Below are positions 1 through 6,752 of a DNA stretch of 8,698 bases, piece by piece. Made by a program: the position numbers and the translations under genes. Origin of the DNA: Dehalococcoidia bacterium (lineage in GTDB: Bacteria > Chloroflexota > Dehalococcoidia > UBA2979); the NCBI GenBank assembly GCA_018700215.1, contig JABIST010000218.1:1-8698 (forward strand). The letters run 5' to 3'. Under the pieces are notes generated by a model that saw only the letters and a list, made by a program, of their open reading frames with translations, made no database searches and had not been told where the DNA came from. Positions within the stretch are counted from its first letter, which is position 1. Every line of letters starts with the position of its first letter.

Positions 1-476
1 ACGCATTCGTCGAGCGTGGTGATCGAGGGCGCGGCAAGGACCTCCGGCGCTGCGCCATCTGAGGGGCGCACGAAGGCGCCCCACGCGACGCCGGCGCGAC
101 GCGCATCGTGCACCGCGACCACGGCGCGCCCCGCCTGTGCCGTCAGTAGCTGTGGCCAGGCATCGGCCTCGAGCCGCGACACGCCGGCCAGCGGCAGATC
201 GAGCGCCAGTGCCATCCCTTGCGCCGTCGCGATACCCGCGCGCAGCCCGCCATAACCGCCGGGCCCGACACAGATGACCAGCGCAGCGAGACTGCCTCGT
301 GGGACGCCGGTGCGATCGAGGAACGCGTCGACCTGGCCCAGCAGCTCCCGCGACACGGTGCTCTCCACCTGCCAGCGATGCTCAGCGAACAGCGCGCCAT
401 CCAGCTCGATCGCCAGCGAGATCGCATCCGAGGCGGTGTCGATCGCGAGGATTCGGCCGGCCGGTGCTGTGCTCAT
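1..476 (-). CDS. tsaB: TsaB, t6A tRNA modification subunit (partial, C-terminus outside window)
   Basis: TsaB is the non-catalytic ASKHA-fold partner of TsaD. With TsaE it forms the complex that transfers threonylcarbamoyl to A37 of ANN-decoding tRNAs in the cytoplasm. The ATG is at 474-476, and about 158 residues lie in the window before it runs off the left edge. Seen: the N-terminal strand ILAIDTA (residues 9-15) and the family signature GPGGYGGLRAG (71-81), a variant of the usual GPGSFTGLRxG, followed by the helix IATAQGMAL. The family is usually around 220-230 residues, so roughly the last third is missing. The start overlaps the tsaE stop by 4 bp (ATGA), implying translational coupling. 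The first 11 bases of tsaB and tsaE are identical. The family call is secure; any C-terminal fusion such as RimI cannot be judged. Confidence 0.9.
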   Translation of the reverse strand, partial: MSTAPAGRILAIDTASDAISLAIELDGALFAEHRWQVESTVSRELLGQVDAFLDRTGVPRGSLAALVICVGPGGYGGLRAGIATAQGMALALDLPLAGVSRLEADAWPQLLTAQAGRAVVAVHDARRAGVAWGAFVRPSDGAAPEVLAAPSITTLDEC

Positions 477-961
477 CTGCGCGCCTGCAATCCATCGCAG
501 ATTTCGCGGTGGCGGTCGCCGGCCGCGACGAAGGTGAAGCGCCGGCTGTTTAGGTCCTTGGCGTCAGGCTCGATCACGATGAGCAGATGGTCCGAGGGCA
601 ACTGCTCGAACGCGCGCTCAGGCCATTCGATGACCAGTACGCCGTCCTCCGCCTGTTCGTCGAGGTACAGCTCCGCGACCTCGATCGGGTCAGTCAGCCG
701 GTAGAGGTCCGCGTGGTAGAGCGGCAGGCCCACATCTCCGGCCGGGTGCGCAGCAACGAGGATGAACGTGGGACTGGTGACTTCCGAGGGCAACCCGAGT
801 CCCTTCGCGAGCCCCTGCGTGAACGCCGTCTTCCCCGCGCCTAACGGTCCCTGCAGCAGCAGCACGTCGCCTGCGCGCAGTAGCTTCGCGACGCGGCGCG
901 CCAATGCTCGCGTTTTCGCGACGCTGGTTGTGTCGACTGTCAGCCGGTTGGCTGTGCTCAT
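473..961 (-). CDS. tsaE: TsaE, ATPase of the tRNA t6A complex
   Basis: TsaE is a small P-loop ATPase that drives cycles of the TsaB-TsaD complex during t6A synthesis. From the chosen start it has 162 residues, close to the family norm of about 150-160. Visible motifs are the Walker A GPLGAGKT (38-45), SPTF (63-66), HADLYRL (83-89), the EVAELYLDE segment (94-102) and VIEWPER (110-116), all in family order. An in-frame start at 991 would add ten residues, but the ATG at 959-961 is preferred: it overlaps the thiL stop in a 4-bp ATGA, exactly as tsaB overlaps tsaE, and conserved sequence begins soon after it. It is the middle gene of a coupled thiL-tsaE-tsaB unit. Nothing is missing from the catalytic core. 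Confidence 0.93.
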   Translation of the reverse strand: MSTANRLTVDTTSVAKTRALARRVAKLLRAGDVLLLQGPLGAGKTAFTQGLAKGLGLPSEVTSPTFILVAAHPAGDVGLPLYHADLYRLTDPIEVAELYLDEQAEDGVLVIEWPERAFEQLPSDHLLIVIEPDAKDLNSRRFTFVAAGDRHREICDGLQARR

Positions 962-1989
962 CTGGCGCCATCCCCGGCGAGCTGGTCCCAACCGCGCTGC
1001 GGCGCTTCGTAGACCGTTCCCTGTGCGTCCCGCGCCACCGTCTCGCCCGGATGCTCGGCGACAACACGCCCAATCACCGTCACCGGCACTTCCGAGCTGC
1101 TGAGTGACCGTAGAGTCGCCTCGGCACCCGTGAGCAGCAGCTCGAAGTCCTCGCCGCCGCCCAGCGCCAGATCGAGGGCGCTCGCGTCGCCCAGGAGCGC
1201 ACGCGCCGCCGGTTGCAGTGGCAGCGCGTCGCAGTCGATCTCGATGCCCACTCCCGATTGCTCCGCGACGTGGTCGAGGTCCTGCAGCACCCCGTCCGAC
1301 ACGTCGATCGCGCAGCGTATGCCCGCTTCGACCGCGGCATGTCCGAGGGCAGTGCGGGCACGCGGTCGGCGATGCGCCTCGAGCAGTGGCGTGGCCTCCG
1401 ACTCAGAAGTGCGCCCCGCCTCGATCAGTGCGAGACCGGCGCCCGAAGCCCCGGGATGGCCCGAGACGGCGACGGCGTCGCCGACGCGAGCGGAACTGCG
1501 ACGAAGCAGCGGCGTGTCCTCGGTTGCGTTACCCACGAGGTCGACCCGTCCGTACGCGGCGATCGAGAACATCGTCGCCGGCCCTCGGACGATGTCGCCG
1601 CCGGCAACACGCACGCCGTGCGCACGGCACGAGTCAGCGAGCCCTTCGACGAAGCCGTCGAGGTCGGCGAGCGTGATCGCGGGGCCGAGCGAGGCTGCCA
1701 CTAGCAGCGTGCCGGGCGTCGCACCCATCGCGGCGAGGTCCGAGACGTTTGCGGCCACCGCGCGCCAGCCGACATCGGCCATGCTCATCGTGTCGGCGCG
1801 CCAGTGTGTGCCCTCGGTCAGTGCGTCGATTGTGGCGACGGCGATGCCGGGTGTCGTCTCAAGCCAGGCGGCAGCATCGTCGCCTGATGGCACCAGGATG
1901 TCGGCGGCGGCGGCGTCACCGAGGAGTTCGACGATCCGCGCGATGAGCGGGAATTCGCCGAGGGCGTCGAGTGGGTTGTTGTTGGTCAC
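958..1989 (-). CDS. thiL: Thiamine-monophosphate kinase ThiL
   Basis: ThiL phosphorylates thiamine monophosphate with ATP to thiamine diphosphate, the last step of cofactor synthesis, in the cytoplasm. The 343-residue product is normal for this AIR-synthase/PurM-like family. Seen in order: GDDAA (36-40), metal-binding; TEGTHW (58-63), where TEGTHF is usual; AANVSDLAAMGA (79-90); GGDIVRGP (130-137); IDVSDGVLQDLDH (228-240); and GGGEDFELL (277-285). The start is GTG at 1987-1989. No Shine-Dalgarno is evident, but a TAGAAT hexamer ends 6 nt upstream, suggesting a leaderless transcript. It heads a unit with tsaE and tsaB by 4-bp overlap; the pairing has no metabolic logic beyond housekeeping. It is separated from gyrA by 55 bp containing a hairpin. 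Confidence 0.95.
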   Translation of the reverse strand: MTNNNPLDALGEFPLIARIVELLGDAAAADILVPSGDDAAAWLETTPGIAVATIDALTEGTHWRADTMSMADVGWRAVAANVSDLAAMGATPGTLLVAASLGPAITLADLDGFVEGLADSCRAHGVRVAGGDIVRGPATMFSIAAYGRVDLVGNATEDTPLLRRSSARVGDAVAVSGHPGASGAGLALIEAGRTSESEATPLLEAHRRPRARTALGHAAVEAGIRCAIDVSDGVLQDLDHVAEQSGVGIEIDCDALPLQPAARALLGDASALDLALGGGEDFELLLTGAEATLRSLSSSEVPVTVIGRVVAEHPGETVARDAQGTVYEAPQRGWDQLAGDGAR

Positions 1990-1995
1990 AGAACG

Positions 1996-2001
1996 ATTCT
2001 A
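1996..2001 (-). promoter_or_regulatory. Candidate -10 hexamer of a leaderless thiL promoter
   Basis: On the minus strand TAGAAT lies exactly 6 nt before the thiL GTG. A sigma-70 type promoter there would start transcription at or next to the start codon. No good -35 is seen 16-18 nt upstream, because that position falls inside the gyrA/thiL hairpin. This is inference from motif and spacing only. Confidence 0.45.
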
Positions 2002-2008
2002 TGGACGC

Positions 2009-2039
2009 GCCTCGTCCAGCCGGAAGGGCCGGACGAGGC
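2009..2039 (-). terminator. Hairpin between gyrA and thiL, probable terminator without U-tract
   Basis: The arms GCCTCGTCC (2009-2017) and GGACGAGGC (2031-2039) pair perfectly over 9 bp, with further partial pairing (GCC/GGC) inside a 13-nt loop. It begins 6 bp after the gyrA stop codon. Its position fits a gyrA terminator, but no T-run follows on the minus strand, so termination efficiency is uncertain. Confidence 0.55.
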
Positions 2040-2044
2040 CGCCG

Positions 2045-4567
2045 CTATTCGGCGGCCTCGTCACCCTCGGGGTCACCGTCAGCGTCATCGCCATCGAGCG
2101 TGCCTTGAGTGGCGGTATCGAAGTCCCCGCCCGTGCCAGCACCGAGGTCGATCCGGCCGAGCGAGGCGACGCGGTCGCCTGCGCCGATGTTCATCACCTG
2201 CACACCCTGCGTAGAGCGGCCCTGCTGGCTAATGGTGTCAGCGCGGGTGCGCATCACAATGCCCTCGGCCGAGACCAAGACCAGTTCCTCATCGGCCAGG
2301 ACGTTCGCGGCAATCGAAATCGGACCGGTGCGGTCGTTGATTCGGAACGTCTGTACGCCTTGACCGCCTCGCCCCTTGCTGGGGTACTCGCTGATCGGAG
2401 TGCGCTTGCCCAGGCCGCGCGCGGTGACCACCAGCAGGTCGTCGCCGTCGATGTCGATCACCAGCCCCATCACCTCGGCGTTGGCGCGCAGCTTCATGCC
2501 ACGAACACCGCCCGAGGCGCGTGAGGCCACGCGCAACGCGCCGACGTTGAAGCGCATTGCCTGACCATCGGAGCTGATCAGGATCGCGTCGTTCGATTCG
2601 CTGGCGGCGCGGGCTGCTCGCAGCGAATCACCAGTCTTCAACTTCATTGCGATCAAGCCGGCCCGACGGACCGATTCGAACTGCTTCAGCGGAGTGCGCT
2701 TCACCTCGCCGTGGTCCGTGGCAAGCAGCATTGAGTCGCGACCGAAGTCTGTGATTACTTCAACCGCGGTGACACCGTCTTCGATGTCCATCTCGATCAA
2801 ATTGACCACGGGCAGCCCACGCGCCTGACGGGAGGCCTCAGGGACCTCGTAGCCCTTCAGTGAGAAGACCTTGCCGTTGCGCGTGAACATCAGCAGCGAG
2901 TCGTGCGTGTCACAGACAATCAGGTGCCCGACCACGTCTTCGTCGCGGGTGCCCATACCGGTCACACCTCGGCCGCCGCGTCCTTGAACGCGGTAGGTCT
3001 CCAGCGGAACGCGCTTCATGTACCCACGGTCGGAGATCGTGACCACCACCTGCTGGTGGGGGACGAGGTCCTCCTCAGAGAAGTCTTCCACCGCAGCGGC
3101 GAAGACCTGGGTGCGGCGAGGGTTGCCGTACTGTGCCTTCACATCGGCGCAGTCTTCCTGGATTAGCACGTCGATCTTTTCGGGATGCGCCAGCAGATCT
3201 TCCAGTTCGGCGATCAACGTCATCAGCGCGTCATGCTCTTCTTGGATTTTCTGGGACTCAAGCTGGGCCAGACGACGCAGCTGCATATCCAGTACGGCCT
3301 GTGCCTGCCGCTCGCTGAGCTCGAATGGGGCTGCCTGCAGGGCGGCCTTCGCTGCATCGGCGGACGCGGATCCGCGGATCGCGGCGATGATCGCATCCAG
3401 GTGCTCCATCGCGATCAGCAAGCCCAGCAGGATGTGCGCGCGCTCCTGGGCCTTCTCAAGATCGAACTCGGTGCGACGGCGGATCACCTCACGGCGGTGA
3501 TTGATGAATGCCTGGAGTGCTTCCTTCAGCGTCAACGTCTTCGGCTGACCACCATCGAGCGCCAGCATGTTCACGGAGAAGTTCGATTGCAGCGCCGTGT
3601 GCTTGTAGAGCTGGTTGCGGACTGTGTTGAACGAGGCGCCGCGCGACAGCTCGATCACCATCCGCATGCCGTGGCGGTCAGACTCGTCGCGAAGGTCGGA
3701 GATGCCTTCAAGCCGCTTCCCACGCACCAGGTCGGCGATGCGCTCCAGCAGCGTGGCCTTGTTCACCTGGTACGGCAGCTCGGTCACGATGATCTGCGTT
3801 CGACCCTGCACGGACTCTTCCATGCTCATCACGCCGCGCATGGTCACCCGACCGCGACCGGTGGCAAACGCATTACGAATCTCGGTATGGTTGAAAATCA
3901 TGCCGCCGGTCGGGAAATCTGGACCCTTCACGTGCTCCATCAGATCGTCCAGCGTGCAGTCTGGCTGGTCGATCATCAGGTGGATCGCGTCGCAGATCTC
4001 GTTCAGGTTGTGCGGCGGAATGTTCGTGGCCATGCCGACCGCGATACCGGTACTGCCATTGATTAGCAGATTGGGCGTACGCGCGGGGAGCACCATCGGC
4101 TCGTTGATCGAGTCGTCGAAGTTGGGCTGGAAGTCCACGGTGTTGCGGTCGATATCGATCAGTAGCTGGGTCGCAATCGGCGCCAGACGGGCCTCGGTGT
4201 AGCGCATCGCCGCGGGCGGATCGCCGTCGACCGAGCCGAAGTTGCCCTGGCCGGTGATCAGCGGGTAGCGCATCGAGAAGTCCTGCGCCATGCGCACCAG
4301 CGCGTCGTAGATCGCGCCGTCGCCGTGCGGGTGGAACTTGCCCATCACTTCGCCGGTGACGCGTGCGGTCTTCTTGAATCCGGACGTGGGGCTAAGCCCC
4401 AACTCCTGCATCCCGAAGAGGATTCGACGCTGTACCGGCTTCAGTCCATCGCGAGCATCTGGGAGCGCTCGCGAGACAATGACGGACATCGCGTAGTCCA
4501 GGTAGGACACGCGCATCTCGTCTTCGATGCGGACAATGGCGTGAGTCTCCGGGGTGTCCTGGACCAT
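2045..4567 (-). CDS. gyrA: DNA gyrase subunit A
   Basis: GyrA is the DNA-breaking and DNA-wrapping subunit of the A2B2 gyrase that introduces negative supercoils. The product is 840 residues from the ATG at 4565-4567. Seen: the quinolone-region helix HPHGDGAIYDALVRMAQ (80-96); the catalytic tyrosine Y123 in AAMRYTEAR; and the GyrA box QGRGGRG (528-534). The C-terminal wrapping domain shows six blade motifs about 50 residues apart, near 527, 577, 631, 682, 729 and 780. The fifth, GRGGQG, resembles a second GyrA box. The tail from about 812 is Gly/Asp/Glu-rich and acidic. The position equivalent to E. coli Ser83 is Gly84, while Asp88 (E. coli Asp87) is kept. An upstream in-frame TTG at 4588 lacks a ribosome site, whereas the ATG has one, so the ATG was chosen. 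gyrB is not in the window. The GyrA box separates it from ParC. Confidence 0.97.
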   Translation of the reverse strand: MVQDTPETHAIVRIEDEMRVSYLDYAMSVIVSRALPDARDGLKPVQRRILFGMQELGLSPTSGFKKTARVTGEVMGKFHPHGDGAIYDALVRMAQDFSMRYPLITGQGNFGSVDGDPPAAMRYTEARLAPIATQLLIDIDRNTVDFQPNFDDSINEPMVLPARTPNLLINGSTGIAVGMATNIPPHNLNEICDAIHLMIDQPDCTLDDLMEHVKGPDFPTGGMIFNHTEIRNAFATGRGRVTMRGVMSMEESVQGRTQIIVTELPYQVNKATLLERIADLVRGKRLEGISDLRDESDRHGMRMVIELSRGASFNTVRNQLYKHTALQSNFSVNMLALDGGQPKTLTLKEALQAFINHRREVIRRRTEFDLEKAQERAHILLGLLIAMEHLDAIIAAIRGSASADAAKAALQAAPFELSERQAQAVLDMQLRRLAQLESQKIQEEHDALMTLIAELEDLLAHPEKIDVLIQEDCADVKAQYGNPRRTQVFAAAVEDFSEEDLVPHQQVVVTISDRGYMKRVPLETYRVQGRGGRGVTGMGTRDEDVVGHLIVCDTHDSLLMFTRNGKVFSLKGYEVPEASRQARGLPVVNLIEMDIEDGVTAVEVITDFGRDSMLLATDHGEVKRTPLKQFESVRRAGLIAMKLKTGDSLRAARAASESNDAILISSDGQAMRFNVGALRVASRASGGVRGMKLRANAEVMGLVIDIDGDDLLVVTARGLGKRTPISEYPSKGRGGQGVQTFRINDRTGPISIAANVLADEELVLVSAEGIVMRTRADTISQQGRSTQGVQVMNIGAGDRVASLGRIDLGAGTGGDFDTATQGTLDGDDADGDPEGDEAAE

Positions 4568-4572
4568 GCGCA

Positions 4573-4576
4573 CTCC
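4573..4576 (-). promoter_or_regulatory. gyrA ribosome binding site (decides the start)
   Basis: GGAG on the minus strand stands 5 nt before the ATG at 4567. The alternative TTG at 4588 has no comparable purine-rich sequence upstream. This supports the 840-residue product over the 847-residue one. Confidence 0.7.
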
Positions 4577-4706
4577 GAAGGTGAGCAACCGCTCATACGT
4601 CGGTCGCTACGGGGATGAACTCGTAATGGGGGGAGGTGCTCTAAGTCTACCAGTACTCTGAGTGTCATGGAGGCTTGATCGCCTGATTTGACGGGCTCTT
4701 CCGATG

Positions 4707-4735
4707 ATTCTAGCAAGTTGTGCATGGCGCTTGAA
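4707..4735 (-). promoter_or_regulatory. Candidate gyrA promoter with extended -10
   Basis: On the minus strand, TTCAAG (4735-4730) is followed after exactly 17 nt by TAGAAT (4712-4707), and the TGC before the latter makes an extended -10. It would give a 5' leader of about 130 nt before gyrA. A second, weaker extended -10 (TGG-TAGACT, hexamer 4649-4644) has no good -35 but would give a leader of about 70 nt. Sigma-70 type is assumed. Confidence 0.55.
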
Positions 4736-4755
4736 CGCGCCGCGTTCGGAGTCCC

Positions 4756-4806
4756 ACGATCGAGCACCCACCGTACGCGTGACCACATCGGTGGGTGCTC
4801 GATCGT
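4756..4806. repeat. Perfect inverted repeat, 17-bp arms, upstream of gyrA promoter
   Basis: ACGATCGAGCACCCACC (4756-4772) is exactly complementary to 4790-4806, across a 17-nt spacer. The lower arm ends 21 bp upstream of the proposed gyrA -35. It could form a strong hairpin in RNA read from either strand and could terminate leftward transcription from the 6736-5487 unit, although no T-run follows. Alternatively it is an operator or the footprint of a small mobile element. It also marks where the propeller-like reading of the decayed gene to its right stops. Confidence 0.8.
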
Positions 4807-5423
4807 GATCCGAGCGATCGATCTCGTATCTGGAGATCGTGAGTTGCGGCGAATCTGGTGGCCACGCCAGTTCGCCGACATAGCCGCCCTGCCGCTCGAA
4901 CACGGACTGTGACCAACCGTTGGCTGAAACGACTGCCAGTGACCATGGCGCACCACTGATGAACCCGAACGCAAGCCGCCTGGAGTCCGGCGATCAAGCG
5001 AGGGCCAGAGGCACACCCTCCAAGGCTCGTGCAGGTCCCTTGCCGTTGACCTCAACCGCCGCGTCCGAGGGCGACGCGATTCAGTAACTGGATACCTCGC
5101 TCGTGCCGGTGACTCACATCGATGTGCCCCGTCGTTGTCAGGGCGTATCGCTGCCGTGTAGCGCATGTCGGGCGATACGGCACCTCGTCGCCCGATGCCC
5201 CAATGACATCGACCGACACGTCGACCTAGGTGCCCGGGTAGCCGGCCTCGATCGCTACGTAACTGCCGTCCTCCACGACGTAGGTGAGGACTCCGCTCAG
5301 ATCGGGCGCCAGCGGAACTCACTCACTCGCTGTCCGTGTGGGTATGCCCGCGAAGGCGACGAAGAGCGCCGTGACCGAACTCAGCGCGAACACCAGCCTG
5401 TGATAACTGCAAATGCGAAGGGT
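4807..5423 (-). pseudogene. Decayed secreted PD40/TolB-like beta-propeller gene remnant
   Basis: No intact gene lies here, but the minus strand holds protein-like blocks broken by stops and a frame change. Block one (5423 downward) has a signal-peptide-like stretch, an Arg followed by LVFALSSVTALFVAFAG. It then meets an in-frame TGA at 5321, continues DLSGVLTYVVEDGSY, and meets a TAG at 5228. Block two, in another frame, has a TGA at 5083 and one at 4996. The second TGA sits where the blade motif expects Trp (LA-stop-SPDSRRLAFGF). It is followed by VGELAWPPDSPQLTISRY, a second blade-like unit. Blade motifs of the form xxAWSPDGxxIAFxS define PD40/TolB-type propellers, which are usually periplasmic or lipoprotein. 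The reading ends near the inverted repeat at 4756-4806. The parent function is unknown. Family assignment rests on two blades read by eye; the block-one link is weaker. Confidence 0.45.
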
Positions 5424-5430
5424 TCCATCG

Positions 5431-5460
5431 TGTGCCCCTCAGGTAGTTCGGGGAGGCACA
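5431..5460 (-). terminator. Hairpin downstream of the gamma-glutamyl gene pair
   Basis: TGTGCC plus CCTC (5431-5440) pairs with GGGG plus GGCACA (5450-5460), giving ten base pairs interrupted by one bulged A at 5454, with a 9-nt loop. It begins 26 bp after the stop codon of the last gene of the pair. Position suggests transcription termination; again no U-tract follows. Confidence 0.4.
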
Positions 5461-5486
5461 CTGCTGCGGGCGTTTTGGTTCCCGGC

Positions 5487-5978
5487 CTAGCCCGGACCGC
5501 CGCCCTTGAAGCCGTTGTGCTCGATCGCCTCCAGCGCGGCCACGTAGTGGTCAGGCAGCCCGATTGCGCGCGCCCCACGAAGCATCGTCTCAAGGTAGGC
5601 AGGCGATGGCAGATATCCATCGGGGTGGATGTCGGCGACCTCGTATGAGCGACAGGTGACCAGATCGCCGTTGGCGGTCTCCAGTGCCACCTGAATGCGC
5701 CGATAGGCGGGCGGGTCGCGGAAGAGCCCCTCCTGCCGGTCCAGCGGCTCCGAGTGCGCCTCATCGATCATCCAGAGTGCGCCCCAGACTGCGGAACCCG
5801 GCTCGGGGCGGATGTTCGCCACACCACCGTGCCACGTGTTCTTGCTCTCGATGCTGAAGGCGAGCCGGTGGTCGGCCAGCTGCGCTGTCGTGAGGAAGCG
5901 CGCCGAGGGGCAGTGGATCTGCAACCGCGCCGCTTCCAGGTTGGAGCCGAATCCGAAGTAAAGGAACGGCGCGCTCAC
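5487..5978 (-). CDS. Gamma-glutamylcyclotransferase-like protein (AIG2/GGCT family)
   Basis: GGCT-fold enzymes convert gamma-glutamyl amines, dipeptides or glutathione to 5-oxoproline plus the released amine, in the cytosol. The 163-residue product is typical in length. Seen: YFGFGSN (7-13), the substrate-binding loop equivalent to YxxYGSN; GGVANIRPEPG (51-61); VWGALWMI (64-71); and LDRQEG (79-84), whose Glu83 aligns with the catalytic general base of the family. The GTG start at 5976-5978 overlaps the stop of the upstream C26 gene in a 4-bp GTGA, so the two are probably translationally coupled. The exact substrate cannot be told from sequence; the partner suggests a gamma-glutamyl-amine pathway. 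No signal peptide or membrane segment is seen. Confidence 0.85.
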   Translation of the reverse strand: MSAPFLYFGFGSNLEAARLQIHCPSARFLTTAQLADHRLAFSIESKNTWHGGVANIRPEPGSAVWGALWMIDEAHSEPLDRQEGLFRDPPAYRRIQVALETANGDLVTCRSYEVADIHPDGYLPSPAYLETMLRGARAIGLPDHYVAALEAIEHNGFKGGGPG

Positions 5979-6736
5979 GGGGTCGCGCCTCGCTCCACGG
6001 GTTCAGCGCGCGCGGCACGCTTGGCGCAGGCAGCAACGAACGCCTCGAATAGCGCCGTCGAGGCGTTCCGCATCGATGGCGCATCCGTCATCTCCGGCCG
6101 CTCCGGGTGCCACTGGACGGAGAGACACCAGCTCAGCGCGGGGTCCTCAAGCGCCTCGACCACGTCCTGGTCGGCGCTGCCAGTAATGCGTAAGCCGGAG
6201 CCGATAGTGCTGGTGAGTACGGCCTGATGGTGACGCGAGTTGGTGTGAATCGTGGTCGCGCCCGTGATCGAGTGGAGCAGGCTGTCGGGCTCCACCTCGA
6301 CATCGTGCCAGCCGGAGGCGATCGACTCACCGTCCTTGCCGCGGCGGGCGCGGTGTGGCTCGCGTTTGTCTAGGTGCTGCAGCAGGCTGCCACCGCGCGA
6401 GGCGTTGAACATCTGGTGTCCGCGGCAGATCGCGAGAATCGGCACGTCGCGTTGCTGCGCTTCCATCAGTAGCGCCGTTTCAAAGGCATCGCGGGCCGAA
6501 TTGGTATCGCTGACGTAGTCGCCTGCCTGCTGCCCGTAGCCGGCAGGGTCGACATCCACTCCAGCGGTGACGATCAGGCCATCGAAGTCGCGCGGCACTT
6601 CGATGCCGGCCGCCAGGTCGGCGGGGGCCGCTTCTCCACCGGCGCGCTCAACGCACAAGGAGTAGTCGTTCCATGACTCTCCTCGCACCTCTTCGGCACG
6701 GGTGATCAGGATGCGTGGTCGAGGTGCAGTGCTCAC
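5975..6736 (-). CDS. Peptidase C26 gamma-glutamyl hydrolase (PuuD-like class-I glutamine amidotransferase fold)
   Basis: The family hydrolyses gamma-glutamyl amides such as gamma-glutamyl-GABA, releasing glutamate. From the chosen start the product has 253 residues, typical of PuuD-like enzymes. Seen: VDVDPAGYG (60-68), the family GGxDxxPxxYG region with the first Gly replaced; AICRGHQMFN (102-111) with nucleophile Cys104; NSRHHQAV (166-173); and QWHPE (208-212) with His210 and Glu212 completing the triad. The open frame extends to 6904, but the extra 56 residues are unlike the family and read through a 19-bp-arm palindrome. The GTG at 6734-6736 sits just before RPRILIT and is preferred. It overlaps the cyclotransferase gene by 4 bp. 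Alternative substrates, such as other gamma-glutamyl polyamines or peptides, remain possible. Confidence 0.88.
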   Translation of the reverse strand: MSTAPRPRILITRAEEVRGESWNDYSLCVERAGGEAAPADLAAGIEVPRDFDGLIVTAGVDVDPAGYGQQAGDYVSDTNSARDAFETALLMEAQQRDVPILAICRGHQMFNASRGGSLLQHLDKREPHRARRGKDGESIASGWHDVEVEPDSLLHSITGATTIHTNSRHHQAVLTSTIGSGLRITGSADQDVVEALEDPALSWCLSVQWHPERPEMTDAPSMRNASTALFEAFVAACAKRAARAEPVERGATP

Positions 6737-6743
6737 GCGACCT

Positions 6744-6749
6744 ATCGTA
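6744..6749 (-). promoter_or_regulatory. Candidate -10 for the C26 gene, near-leaderless
   Basis: TACGAT on the minus strand ends 7 nt before the GTG at 6736, so transcription could begin at or beside the start codon. The AGG at 6743-6741 could instead act as a weak ribosome site at short spacing. No -35 is recognisable; that position falls inside the adjacent palindrome. Confidence 0.35.
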
Positions 6750-6752
6750 GCT

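Noticed and set aside
1130..2524. 464-codon plus-strand frame opposite thiL and gyrA
   Set aside because: It is antisense to two clear conserved genes, has low-complexity Ser/Arg/Ala-rich content and matches no motif; it is a by-product of GC-rich codon usage.
3185..4066. 293-codon plus-strand frame opposite gyrA
   Set aside because: It lies wholly antisense to the conserved gyrase core and has no recognisable domain.
4996..5083. In-frame TGA at expected Trp positions read as TGA=Trp recoding
   Set aside because: TGA serves as the stop of thiL, tsaE and the C26 gene at precise 4-bp overlaps, and a TAG and a frame change also break the same remnant; gene decay explains it better.
4441..5322. 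293-codon minus-strand frame running from the gap into gyrA
   Set aside because: It overlaps the 5' end of gyrA in another frame, is Arg/Ser-rich, and crosses the gyrA promoter and the perfect inverted repeat; the propeller-like reading in other frames is more protein-like.
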